Origin: an uncultured Roseburia sp.
GTDB lineage: Bacteria; Bacillota; Clostridia; Lachnospirales; Lachnospiraceae
Direction: 5' to 3'
Assembly: GCA_910577925.1 (NCBI GenBank)
Contig: CAJTOI010000008.1
Coordinates: 1-64,000 of the forward strand
DNA length: 64,000 bases
The notes under the pieces were generated by a model, which was given only the letters and a program-made list of their open reading frames with translations, was not told where the DNA came from and ran no database searches. Shown piece by piece: positions 40,831 to 49,036 of the stretch. The position numbers were made by a program, and so were the translations under genes. Position 1 is the stretch's first letter, and every line of letters starts with the position of its first letter.

Positions 40831-42210
40831 ATGGAGGAAAAAGGAAAGAAACTAAAGACAATGAATATCGTCGGACTCGGGCTTGGCGGAGCAATCGGCA
40901 CCGGTATTTTCCTGCTGCTGGGGTACGGAATTGCCTACACAGGGCGTTCCATTGTCCTTGTCTGCGCGGTCGGCTGCTTTTTCATGCTGCTCGCCTACTG
41001 GTATCAGTTTGCCATTCCCACCATGTTTGTCCTAGAGGGCGGGGATTACAGCATGAAAACGATGCTTTTTTCACCGCTGCTCAGCGGGATCGGCGCATGG
41101 TTTACCGTGGTGGGTGGATTTGCATTTTCCGGCTATGCGATCGGAATCACGGATTATCTGGGTGTGGTCATACCCGAAATCAAAAATTATTCGATGATAT
41201 GCTCTCTCGTAATTATCACGCTGGTGTTTGCCGCGAGTTACAGGGGGTCCCGGTTTATTACGATTTTGGAGAATCTGGTTACGGTCCTTCTGATGGTCGC
41301 GCTGGCACTGTTTATTCTGTTTGGAATTGCGAAGGTGGATGCGGGGAATTTCTTTTCCTCCACATATGACGGGGGATTTTTCCGGGAGGGATTCGGAGGC
41401 TTTGTCGCCGCGATCGCAGTGATGGGATGGGCGTGCCAGGGGACGACAATGGCTCCGATTTCCATGGCGGCCGTGACGGAGAAGCCGAAGCGCACGCTGC
41501 CGAAAGCGATTGTGATTATTACGATCTTGCTTGCCGTGATCTATGCGCTTATGGCCTATGTGGCTTCCGGCGTTCTTCCCCATGAGCAGGTTGCGGGCGC
41601 GAATATCAGTGTTACCGCAGAGGCGATACTGCCGAAAGGATTGTACCTGTTCTTTGTGATCGGGGGGGGGGTAGGAGCGCTTGCGAGTTCGATGCTCGGC
41701 GGCATCGGAATGATGCGCTATCCGATGATTCAGGTTGCAGAAGACGGATGGCTTCCTGCAGTCTTTAAGAAGACGACCAAAAGCGGATACCCGTATGTAA
41801 GCTATCTGATGTTTTATCTGATCAGCATTTTCCCTATCGTGACGGGGATGGGGCTTGACAGTGTGGTCTCGCTGGTTATGATACCTACGATGCTGATGAA
41901 TATGTATATGAATTTTGTCTGCATCACGCTGCCGAAAAAATATCCGAAGCAGTGGGAGAAGGTTTCGTTTAAGATGCCAGTCTGGCTGTGGAACGTCTGC
42001 TGTATTCTGGGCGTATTTTGCGCCGGGGTTGTCTGCTATAACTTGTTTGCGGAGCTTTCACTGACAGATTCCATTGTCTGTGTAATCCTTGTTGCAGCGC
42101 TGGTAGGGCTTTCCGCGCTGCGTCTGAAACAGGGGGCCGTTTCGAAGGAGGCATTGGAAGCAAATAAGAAAGCCGTTATCGAGCAGGCGATTGCAGACGA
42201 TATAAACTAA
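40831..42210 (+). CDS. APC-family amino acid permease
   Basis: The protein has 459 residues with 12 helices. The first helix carries GLGLGGAIGTGIFLLLGYG, the Gly-rich substrate-binding stretch of APC permeases. It is an amino acid uptake or exchange carrier. The neighbours (RidA upstream, a C-S lyase fusion downstream) suggest a sulfur amino acid or related beta-substituted alanine as substrate, but the sequence alone does not fix this. A run of eight or nine G lies inside the gene near 41660, a possible slippage tract. Confidence 0.9.
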   Translation: MEEKGKKLKTMNIVGLGLGGAIGTGIFLLLGYGIAYTGRSIVLVCAVGCFFMLLAYWYQFAIPTMFVLEGGDYSMKTMLFSPLLSGIGAWFTVVGGFAFSGYAIGITDYLGVVIPEIKNYSMICSLVIITLVFAASYRGSRFITILENLVTVLLMVALALFILFGIAKVDAGNFFSSTYDGGFFREGFGGFVAAIAVMGWACQGTTMAPISMAAVTEKPKRTLPKAIVIITILLAVIYALMAYVASGVLPHEQVAGANISVTAEAILPKGLYLFFVIGGGVGALASSMLGGIGMMRYPMIQVAEDGWLPAVFKKTTKSGYPYVSYLMFYLISIFPIVTGMGLDSVVSLVMIPTMLMNMYMNFVCITLPKKYPKQWEKVSFKMPVWLWNVCCILGVFCAGVVCYNLFAELSLTDSIVCVILVAALVGLSALRLKQGAVSKEALEANKKAVIEQAIADDIN

Positions 42211-42302
42211 GGGTACCGGTTTGCCAAACAGGGACGGCCGGCAAGAGAATGTCTGACAGAAAATAGAAACACGACATATAAGAGAAAAAGGGAGGTATTT
42301 TT

Positions 42303-44081
42303 ATGAAGTACGATTTTACATCGATTATGGACCGCAGCGGCAAAGACGCTATGGCGGTAGACGGACTGGGAGCAATGCCCGGATTTACGCCGAGCGCGCC
42401 CAAAGAAGGCTTTGACGCGATTCCGATGTGGGTTGCGGATATGAATTTCCCGACTGTGCCGACGATTCCGGAAGCGATTATCGAGCGGGCAAAGCATCCG
42501 GCTTACGGGTATTTTCAGCCCACGGATGCGTACTATGATGCGATTATCAGATGGCATGAGACACGCAACAGGGTGACCGGACTGACGAAAGACTGTATCG
42601 GTTACGAGAACGGGGTGCTTGGCGGCGTTATCTCCGCTCTGACCGCATTTGCCGCTCCCGGGGACGCGGTGCTGCTTCACAGTCCGACTTATATCGGCTT
42701 TACGATGAGTATCGGCAACAACGGATTTAAAATTGTTCACAGCCCGCTGGTAAAGGACGAAAACGGCGTCTGGCGGATGGACTATGAAGATATGGATATG
42801 AAACTTAAAATGGAAAATATCCATGTGGCGGTGTTCTGCAGTCCGCACAATCCCTGCGGCCGCGTCTGGGAGCGCTGGGAGATCGAGAAGGCGATGGAAG
42901 TCTATCGGGCGAACGACTGCCTTGTAATTTCCGACGAGATCTGGTCCGACATTATCCTTGCGGGACATGAACATATCCCGACCCAGATGGTCAGCGAGGA
43001 CGCGAGAAACCGCACAATCGGCGTGTATGCGCCGAGCAAGACGTTCAATCTCGCGGGGCTGGTGGGAAGCTATCATATCATTTACAACAAGTATTTGAGG
43101 GATCGAATCCGGGCGAAGGGAAGCAAACCGCATTATAACGATATGAACGTGCTTTCCATGCATGCGCTGATCGGCGCTTACAAGCAGGAGGGCTATGAGT
43201 GGGTCGATGAGCTCTGCGAGGTAATCACCGGAAATGTGGACTATGCGTGCGATTATATCCGGGATCATTTCGAAGGGGTGGAAGTATCCAAGCCGGAAGG
43301 AACCTATATGCTCTTTTTAGACTGTACAAAATGGTGCGAAGCCCACGACAGGACGATCGGTGAAGTCCAGCAGGCAGGCTGGGACGTGGGCGTGGCATGG
43401 CAGGACGGCAGGATGTTCCACGGTCCCTGCTCCATCCGCATCAATCTTGCGCTGCCCTTAAGCCGCGTCAAAGAGGCGTTTGACCGCATGAATAAGTATG
43501 TCTTTAACGGCGGGCTGGCCGTGGAAGAGGGATATCGGAAGCCTCTGTCCGAGGGGGATGTGATGGCGGACTTTACGTTTGACACACCGTTTGAACAGGG
43601 GCGCAGCCTGCGGGAGACCGCGGGGCGGGAGAAAAAGACGGCGATCCTGTTCCTGCGCTATTACGGCTGCACGCTGTGTCAGGTGGACATTCACCGGCTG
43701 GCGGAAAATTACGATAAGATAACCGCGGGAGGCGGACAGCTTCTGGTCGTGCTTCAGTCCGAGCCGGAGATCATTTCCGGACAGATCGAAAAAGATACGC
43801 TGCCGTTTGACATTATCTGCGATCCGAAACAGACGCTTTACAGACGTTTCGGCGTTCGGGGCGCAGAGGATATGAGAGCCATGATTGACGGCAGGGCATA
43901 CACGAAGATGACGGAGGCCGCTGCCGCAGGGTATCAGCACGGGAAATACGAGGGCAACGAGCTTCAGCTTCCGGCCGCGTTTGTGTTAGACGGCGATTGT
44001 AAGGTGGAGTATGCACACTACGGGAAAACCCTTTCGGATGTTCCGGACGCGGGAACGCTTGCCAAACTGCTGGCAAAATAA
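42303..44081 (+). CDS. Fusion of MalY/PatB-type C-S lyase and AhpC/TSA-like thioredoxin-fold domain
   Basis: The protein has 592 residues. Residues 1-395 are a fold-type I pyridoxal-phosphate enzyme of the MalY/PatB group: AIPMWVADMNFP at the start, FCSPHNPCGRVW, LVISDEIWSDI with the cofactor-binding Asp, YAPSKTFNLAGL with the Schiff-base Lys, and SIRINLALP with the carboxylate Arg. Such enzymes cleave cysteine, cystathionine or cystine S-C bonds. Residues 410-592 resemble an AhpC/TSA thioredoxin fold with YYGCTLCQVDIHRL, giving a CxxC redox pair. Fusion of the two is unusual. The protein would act with RidA (clean-up) and the permease (supply) in the cytoplasm. Its start has GGGAGG upstream. 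Confidence 0.88.
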   Translation: MKYDFTSIMDRSGKDAMAVDGLGAMPGFTPSAPKEGFDAIPMWVADMNFPTVPTIPEAIIERAKHPAYGYFQPTDAYYDAIIRWHETRNRVTGLTKDCIGYENGVLGGVISALTAFAAPGDAVLLHSPTYIGFTMSIGNNGFKIVHSPLVKDENGVWRMDYEDMDMKLKMENIHVAVFCSPHNPCGRVWERWEIEKAMEVYRANDCLVISDEIWSDIILAGHEHIPTQMVSEDARNRTIGVYAPSKTFNLAGLVGSYHIIYNKYLRDRIRAKGSKPHYNDMNVLSMHALIGAYKQEGYEWVDELCEVITGNVDYACDYIRDHFEGVEVSKPEGTYMLFLDCTKWCEAHDRTIGEVQQAGWDVGVAWQDGRMFHGPCSIRINLALPLSRVKEAFDRMNKYVFNGGLAVEEGYRKPLSEGDVMADFTFDTPFEQGRSLRETAGREKKTAILFLRYYGCTLCQVDIHRLAENYDKITAGGGQLLVVLQSEPEIISGQIEKDTLPFDIICDPKQTLYRRFGVRGAEDMRAMIDGRAYTKMTEAAAAGYQHGKYEGNELQLPAAFVLDGDCKVEYAHYGKTLSDVPDAGTLAKLLAK

Positions 44082-44106
44082 TAGGAGGATGGCGCGTTAG
44101 ATGACA

Positions 44107-44137
44107 GGCCGGTCTGCCTTGGGCAGACCGGCTTTTT
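44107..44137 (+). terminator. Intrinsic terminator after the C-S lyase fusion gene
   Basis: An 11-12-bp perfect stem (GCCGGTCTGCC / GGCAGACCGGC) with a tight loop, followed by five T, ends the RidA operon. Confidence 0.85.
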
Positions 44138-44246
44138 ACGTTATGGGAAATCGCGGTTGTGAAAACTGCTTCAGAGAGAATGCTTTGCAGAAAATGATTG
44201 TATCTAAAAGCCGGGTGGCTTACAATGCTTTTATCAGTGGAAAGAA

Positions 44247-44294
44247 TACCCTCAGTGGACAAAGGGGCGTGTGTGCCCTTGTCCACTGAGGGTA
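44247..44294. repeat. 48-bp hairpin copy of the TACCCTCAGTGGACAA element
   Basis: TACCCTCAGTGGACAA and its exact complement bracket a short GC-rich centre (44247-44294). These are the same termini as the 277-bp element at 22528-22804 with the interior gone. The copy sits directly before the point where the DUF262-HNH gene lacks its 5' end. Confidence 0.8.
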
Positions 44295-44330
44295 TACGGG
44301 CAGGAAGAACGGAGGTATGGGATACGGCTA

Positions 44331-45044
44331 TGGAAATCGCAGGAGTTGAAATATGAGATCTTTTCCCGCCTGAATCAGGGGGCAATCTCTTTAAAACCGC
44401 AGGAATTGAGAAACTGCATCTACCGTGGCAGCTATAATCAAATGCTTGAGGAATTGGCAGAAAACAGACATTTGCCGGCGCTGTTTCAGAAAACGATTGA
44501 TATCATAAAACAGATACTCGGAGACACCGCATTTTTTGCGGTCAACCGTGATGACGGGAAGGTGATAGAACGCTTCAGCGGATCGGTTTACGATTCGATT
44601 ATCATTCCGTTCTCCTTTTTTAATAATCACGATTTGATGGCGCATGCAGATGAAATCAGAAAGGCGATCGCCGATCTGAAATTGAATAATGAGCGGTACC
44701 GCGAGGATACCTATGTCGCGACCGGCTCTCGAAAAAGAGTTCTCGGGAGAATCTTTACGGTCTACAATCTGCTCACAAAGATTACGGGCAGCTACGGCAG
44801 TGATGACGGCAACCGGATATTTTCGGACAGCGTGAAAAAAGAATTGTTTTACGCGGGCTATATCTGCTCTTATTGTAATAACGAGATATTGAGTATCGAG
44901 GACGCGGAGGTGGATCACATTGTCCCGTTTTCTCAAGGCGGCAAGACAGATATCGGCAACGCACAGCTTTTGCACAGGCATTGCAACCGGGAGAAGAGCA
45001 ACAGGGCAGGCGATGAAGAATTTGAGGAGGAAGAGGAATCATAA
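44331..45044 (+). pseudogene. 5'-truncated DUF262-HNH (GmrSD-like) nuclease gene
   Basis: About 238 residues remain. They open LKYEIFSRLNQGAISLKPQE and ELRNCIYRGSYNQ, the second half of a DUF262 (GmrS/ParB-like) domain; the N-terminal part with the DGQQR nucleotide motif is absent. The C-terminus is an HNH nuclease: CSYCNNEIL, then VDHIVPFSQGGKTD, then HCNREKSN. Full GmrSD-type proteins are type IV restriction enzymes against modified DNA. The reading frame can be extended to a GTG inside the 48-bp hairpin, but that adds no homologous sequence. It neighbours a type I restriction operon. Confidence 0.7.
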
Positions 45045-45172
45045 AATCAAAGGATTGCTGCGCGGCGGGGGAATACATGGGCCGAATGTTTAAACGGCAC
45101 CGTCGGCTGTGAACCGCAGCGGAGCCGATAAGTTTACGGTTCGAACTTGCGATACGCTGGGAAAGCGGCGCA

Positions 45173-45264
45173 GATTGTGGTACAATAAATCTGACGGAAT
45201 AGATAAGCCTGCAGAACAGATGACGAAATGTGTTTTGAGTCCGGATTATGGTACAGTGAATTTG
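45173..45264 (+). promoter_or_regulatory. Two copies of a 21-bp promoter-like motif before hsdM
   Basis: GATTGTGGTACAATAAATCTG (45173-45193 carries 21 bases; key core TGGTACAAT) recurs at 45244-45264 with core TGGTACAGT, 17 of 21 positions alike and 71 bases apart. Both contain an extended -10 box (TGGTACAAT type). They could be tandem promoters or a repeated operator for the restriction operon. The rest of the 271-base gap between the HNH remnant and hsdM holds nothing else I can support. Confidence 0.4.
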
Positions 45265-45315
45265 AGAGAATGGGCTTATGTAGATACATATTTATGAATA
45301 TACTAATCTTTTGAA

Positions 45316-46794
45316 ATGGAGAGAAATATGCTTACCGGTGAGTTGAGAAATAAGATCGACAGAATATGGGAAACATTTTGGACGGGCGGGATTACAAATC
45401 CGCTGGATGTGATTGAGCAGTTTACCTATCTGCTTTTTATCAAACAGCTGGATGAAGTGGAAACGACAAAGGAAAACGAGGCTAATTTTCTCGGGGTTCC
45501 GTTTGAGCGTATGTTTTCGGGAGAATGTCAGAAGTACAGGTGGAGCAGATTTATCAATTTGGGTTCTGCGGATGAGATGTACGAAATTGTTGCAAACGGG
45601 GTGTTTCCGTTTATCAAAAACCTGCATCAGGACGGGGATTCCGCATACGCGCGCTATATGGGGGATGCAATCTTCAAGATTCCGACAGCGGCGATGCTTT
45701 CCAAAATTGTAGACGGGATAGACCGGCTGGAACTTGGCGAAGAGGATTCCAAAGGTGATTTGTATGAGTATTTGTTATCCAAGGTTGCCACGGCAGGCAC
45801 TAACGGACAGTTCAGAACGCCGCGGCATATCATTAAGATGATGGTCGAACTGGTAAAGCCGGCGCCCGAGGATACGATTATTGATCCTGCGATGGGAAGC
45901 GCGGGTTTTTTGATTGAGGCGCAGCGGTATCTCCGCGAAAATCATGCGGAGCTGTTTTTGGATGCAAAACTGCGCAATCATTTTAACAGAGAAATGTTTT
46001 ACGGGAATGATATGGATCGAACGATGCTGCGCATTGGTGCTATGAATATGCTTTTGCACGGGGTTGATAATCCGAATATTTCTTATAGAGACAGTTTATC
46101 GGAACAGAATAAGGATGTTGAAAAGTACAGTCTGGTGCTTGCAAATCCTCCGTTTAAGGGCAGCCTTGACTATGAGGCAGTGTCTGCAGATCTGCTTCGA
46201 GTTGCAAAGACGAAAAAGACAGAACTGCTCTTTCTCGCTTTGTTTCTGCGCATATTAAAAAAAGGCGGGAGAGCCGCAGTGATTGTTCCGGACGGGGTAT
46301 TGTTCGGCAGCAGTAAGGCACATAAGGAGATAAGAAAAGAGATTTTAGAGCGCAATCAGTTAAATGCAGTGATTTCCATGCCGAGCGGGGTATTTAAGCC
46401 GTATGCGGGAGTTTCTACGGCGGTTCTTGTATTTACAAAGAATGGCTCCAAGGGAACGGATCGGGTATGGTTTTATGATATGAAAGCGGACGGCTACAGC
46501 CTGGATGATAAGAGACAGGAAATTGCCGACTGTGATATACCGGATATTATCAGCAGATTTCATAATCCGGATGCAGAGGCAGAACGGGCAAGGACGGAAC
46601 AGAGCTTTTTTGTTCCGATTGAGGAGATCGTATCGAATGACTATGACCTTTCGATTAACAAATACAAAGAAATTGTATATGAGAAAGTGGAGTATGAGCC
46701 TTCCGATGTCATCATCGAACGCATTGAGCAGATCGAGGCGCAGATTCAGACGGAAATAGCGGAATTAAAAGAGATGCTTGGCAGACAAATTTAG
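45316..46794 (+). CDS. hsdM: Type I restriction-modification system, methyltransferase subunit HsdM
   Basis: The protein has 492 residues. HsdM binds HsdS and methylates adenine at N6. The N-terminal helical domain (LRNKIDRIWETFWTGG, FTYLLFIKQLDE) is standard. The catalytic domain has FRTPRHIIKMMVELVKP, DPAMGSAGFLIEA for S-adenosylmethionine, and LANPPFKGSLD, where NPPF holds the target base. It is the first gene of the operon. Base composition is closer to the core genome than that of hsdS. Confidence 0.95.
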   Translation: MERNMLTGELRNKIDRIWETFWTGGITNPLDVIEQFTYLLFIKQLDEVETTKENEANFLGVPFERMFSGECQKYRWSRFINLGSADEMYEIVANGVFPFIKNLHQDGDSAYARYMGDAIFKIPTAAMLSKIVDGIDRLELGEEDSKGDLYEYLLSKVATAGTNGQFRTPRHIIKMMVELVKPAPEDTIIDPAMGSAGFLIEAQRYLRENHAELFLDAKLRNHFNREMFYGNDMDRTMLRIGAMNMLLHGVDNPNISYRDSLSEQNKDVEKYSLVLANPPFKGSLDYEAVSADLLRVAKTKKTELLFLALFLRILKKGGRAAVIVPDGVLFGSSKAHKEIRKEILERNQLNAVISMPSGVFKPYAGVSTAVLVFTKNGSKGTDRVWFYDMKADGYSLDDKRQEIADCDIPDIISRFHNPDAEAERARTEQSFFVPIEEIVSNDYDLSINKYKEIVYEKVEYEPSDVIIERIEQIEAQIQTEIAELKEMLGRQI

Positions 46795-46814
46795 ATTTGT
46801 GGGGATGGGTGATT

Positions 46815-47030
46815 ATGAATAAAGATATGTTTTCGTTTGTGATATATATGATTCATGCATGCGCAAATCATTGGAATCAGAATCCGTCTGAAGTATATAG
46901 AAATATGAAAAATACGGATTGCATCATGGGTTTTTTAGTGCCTAATTACGAGATTCTTCACACGCAGAGCACAAAATATATTATTGAAGATATCAGAGAA
47001 TATTTTAATGTCAGGGGGGTATCCGTATGA
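46815..47030 (+). CDS. DUF3791 family protein, first gene of a nested three-gene module
   Basis: The protein has 71 residues, is soluble and helical, and has the DUF3791 pattern (a helix with FVIYMIHACANHW and a C-terminal LHTQSTKYIIEDIREYF). It starts 21 bases after hsdM and its stop overlaps the DUF3990 start by four bases (ATGA). DUF3791 and DUF3990 genes are commonly paired in Clostridia. A role as antitoxin or specificity partner of the DUF3990 protein is inference. Confidence 0.75.
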   Translation: MNKDMFSFVIYMIHACANHWNQNPSEVYRNMKNTDCIMGFLVPNYEILHTQSTKYIIEDIREYFNVRGVSV

Positions 47031-47515
47031 TTGTTTATCATGGCTCAAATGTTGTTGTAAATCTTCCGGATACAGAACATTCCTTTCGAGCGCTGGATTT
47101 TGGAAAAGGGTTTTATGTAACGACTGTAAAGGAACAGGCTGACAGATGGGCAAGGAGAAAGGCTGATATTTGCGGTACTGGAAAAGCAATTGTCACTGTT
47201 TATAACATGGCGGAAGATCTAAACGGGCTGACTTGTAAATGTTTTAACGAGGATTTAACAGAGTGGATTGATTTTGTATGCAGATGTCGCGATGAAGAAC
47301 AAGATTATTTACAGTACGATTTGATCAAGGGAAAAGTGGCAAATGATAAAGTGTTTCGGGTTGTGGATATGTATCACTCCGGTATCTGGGATAAGAAAAG
47401 AGCGTTGGAAGAAATAAAAGTGTATCCTGATTATGACCAAATTGCATTTATAAGTCAAAAGGCGATAAACCAGCTATTATTTTACGAATCATTTTATGAG
47501 GTGACGAAGAGATGA
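47027..47515 (+). CDS. DUF3990 family protein, ADP-ribosyltransferase-like fold (predicted)
   Basis: The protein has 162 residues and starts MIVYHGSNVVV, followed by FGKGFYVTTVKEQADRWARR. A His-Gly-Ser strand, then a G-K-G-F-Y-V-T segment with a downstream Gln-Ala helix, is the layout of the NAD-binding site in ADP-ribosyltransferase folds; as I recall, DUF3990 is grouped with that superfamily. The C-terminal YDQIAFISQKAINQLLF could hold the third motif. The likely role is an effector or toxin that modifies a macromolecule with ADP-ribose. It overlaps both neighbours by four bases, giving strict translational coupling. Confidence 0.75.
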   Translation: MIVYHGSNVVVNLPDTEHSFRALDFGKGFYVTTVKEQADRWARRKADICGTGKAIVTVYNMAEDLNGLTCKCFNEDLTEWIDFVCRCRDEEQDYLQYDLIKGKVANDKVFRVVDMYHSGIWDKKRALEEIKVYPDYDQIAFISQKAINQLLFYESFYEVTKR

Positions 47516-47736
47516 ATGAAGAGACGTTAGAGCGCGTATATCAGGAAAACCTCGAAGAACAAATCATAGCGTATCTGGCAAAGATATGTGATTTTTCCTA
47601 CGAAAAGGCAATGGATTTATATTATGGCAGTAAATTGGCGGACAAGATATATCTCGGAAAAGAAGGAATACAGTATTTGGATTATAAGGTGCTGGCTCAG
47701 ATATTGCTTGAAACGGAGAAAGAACTGCTGGATTAA
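47512..47736 (+). CDS. 74-aa protein, third gene of the DUF3791-DUF3990 module
   Basis: The protein is acidic and helical (LEEQIIAYLAKICDFSYEKA, then YGIQYLDYKVLAQ-like C-terminal pattern seen as GIQYLDYKVLAQILLETEKE). I do not recognise a named family but have the impression that similar small proteins accompany DUF3990 genes in Lachnospiraceae. Its start overlaps the DUF3990 stop by four bases. Small and acidic, it is a plausible antitoxin or immunity protein for the DUF3990 effector; this is inference. Confidence 0.65.
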   Translation: MNEETLERVYQENLEEQIIAYLAKICDFSYEKAMDLYYGSKLADKIYLGKEGIQYLDYKVLAQILLETEKELLD

Positions 47737-47757
47737 GATTTTCGGGGGGGATGAATC

Positions 47758-47787
47758 ATGGAACGAATAAAGTTAGGAGAAATGTAA
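47758..47787 (+). other. Nine-codon scar of an hsdS start (MERIKLGEM-stop)
   Basis: After a GGGGGG ribosome-binding site the frame reads MERIKLGEM and hits TAA. MERIKLGE is a typical HsdS N-terminus. The intact hsdS begins 11 bases later in another frame. This looks like the leftover start of an earlier hsdS allele replaced by recombination. It may still serve as a leader whose translation feeds re-initiation at hsdS, which has no good site of its own. Confidence 0.5.
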
Positions 47788-47797
47788 GATATTCATT

Positions 47798-48958
47798 ATG
47801 AGAGAAAACAGATTGAAGGAAACAAAGACGATTGAAGAGTGCTTTTATCATATCCAAAACGGTGCAAATATAAAGCAAGGTGTATTAGGGGGAGGTTATC
47901 CAATTACTCGAATTGAAACAATATCTAATGATAAATTCAATCGAGATAAAATGGGATATGCTGGAATTGAAAATTTAGAATCATATGCTTCGTATGTGCT
48001 TGAAGATGGAGATTTATTGATGTCACATATTAACAGTGTTCAGTATTTGGGAAGGACTGTCCTATATAAAAGACAGGGGGATGAAATAATAATTCATGGA
48101 ATGAATTTGCTAAGACTCAAGGCAAATGGAACGCTTATCAATCCGATATATGCGAGATATTATTTTTCTTCCCGGACCTTCAGAGAACAAGTTAGGAAAA
48201 TTACAAAAAAGTCAGTAAATCAGGCTAGTTTTTCAGTTTCTGATCTAAAGAAAATTAAAGTTATATTGCCTGATTTAACAAAGCAAAAAGAAATTGCTAT
48301 TATGTTAGAGAATGTAAACGATTTGCTTTTTTTACATAAAAAGCAAATCCAACAATTTGACGACCTAGTCAAATCCCGATTTGTGGAAATGTTTGGGGAT
48401 CCGATGAATGAGGAGAACTGGGAGTGCGCATCATTAAGTGAGGTGACAAATAAAATTGGATCGGGTGCGACACCAAGGGGCGGTAGAGAAAGCTATCGAA
48501 AAGACGGTATTACATTAATTCGTAGCATGAATGTACATGATGGCTATTTTGAATATAAAGAATTAGCACATATATCAGAGCTACAAGCAGCACAACTTGA
48601 TAATGTAATGGTTGAAGAAAATGATGTATTTATAAATATTACGGGTGCATCTGTTGCTCGTTCGTGTATTGTTCCCAATGAGATACTCCCAGCGAGAGTG
48701 AATCAACATGTTGCCATTATTCGTTGTGATGAAAAGCGTTTGAATCCCGTTTTTGCGAATAATATGTTTCTAAATGATAGTTTTAAGAAAAATCTCTTGA
48801 AAATGGGTGAATCAGGTGGTGCTACGCGACAAGCGATTACAAAACAACAATTAGAACAACTTGTTGTAATAGTACCCCCACTCGAACTCCAAAACCAGTT
48901 TGCCGCCTTCGTCCGTCAGGTCGACAAATTGAAATTTGAAACACAAAAATGCGCATGA
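47798..48958 (+). CDS. hsdS: Type I restriction-modification specificity subunit HsdS
   Basis: The protein has 386 residues with two target-recognition domains. The first (about 10-150) includes HIQNGANIKQGVLGGGYPITRI; the central conserved helix is KEIAIMLENVNDLLFLHKKQ; the second domain (about 205-350) includes KIGSGATPRGGRESYRKDG. The C-terminal helix that should mirror the central one is cut short (PPLELQNQFAAFVRQVDKLK then nine residues), so the subunit may be slightly truncated. The gene is clearly more AT-rich than hsdM and hsdR. It sits after the three-gene module, separated from hsdM by about 1 kb. Confidence 0.9.
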   Translation: MRENRLKETKTIEECFYHIQNGANIKQGVLGGGYPITRIETISNDKFNRDKMGYAGIENLESYASYVLEDGDLLMSHINSVQYLGRTVLYKRQGDEIIIHGMNLLRLKANGTLINPIYARYYFSSRTFREQVRKITKKSVNQASFSVSDLKKIKVILPDLTKQKEIAIMLENVNDLLFLHKKQIQQFDDLVKSRFVEMFGDPMNEENWECASLSEVTNKIGSGATPRGGRESYRKDGITLIRSMNVHDGYFEYKELAHISELQAAQLDNVMVEENDVFINITGASVARSCIVPNEILPARVNQHVAIIRCDEKRLNPVFANNMFLNDSFKKNLLKMGESGGATRQAITKQQLEQLVVIVPPLELQNQFAAFVRQVDKLKFETQKCA

Positions 48959-49036
48959 AAACATTTAAGGGCATATTGATAAAAAATCGTCACTTATAAA
49001 ATACACACATACCAAATATAAAGGGATAAGCTGCTT

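Noticed and set aside
42207..43268. Minus-strand frame of 353 codons over the C-S lyase gene
   Set aside because: It has no recognisable domain and no ribosome-binding site, and the plus-strand frame has all the active-site motifs.
44271..44330. GTG start inside the 48-bp hairpin for a full HNH gene
   Set aside because: The 20 residues it adds come from the repeat and have no similarity to DUF262; the gene is better read as truncated.
45136..45150. GGTTCGAAC stretch resembling a tRNA T-loop
   Set aside because: No matching acceptor, D or anticodon stems are present around it.
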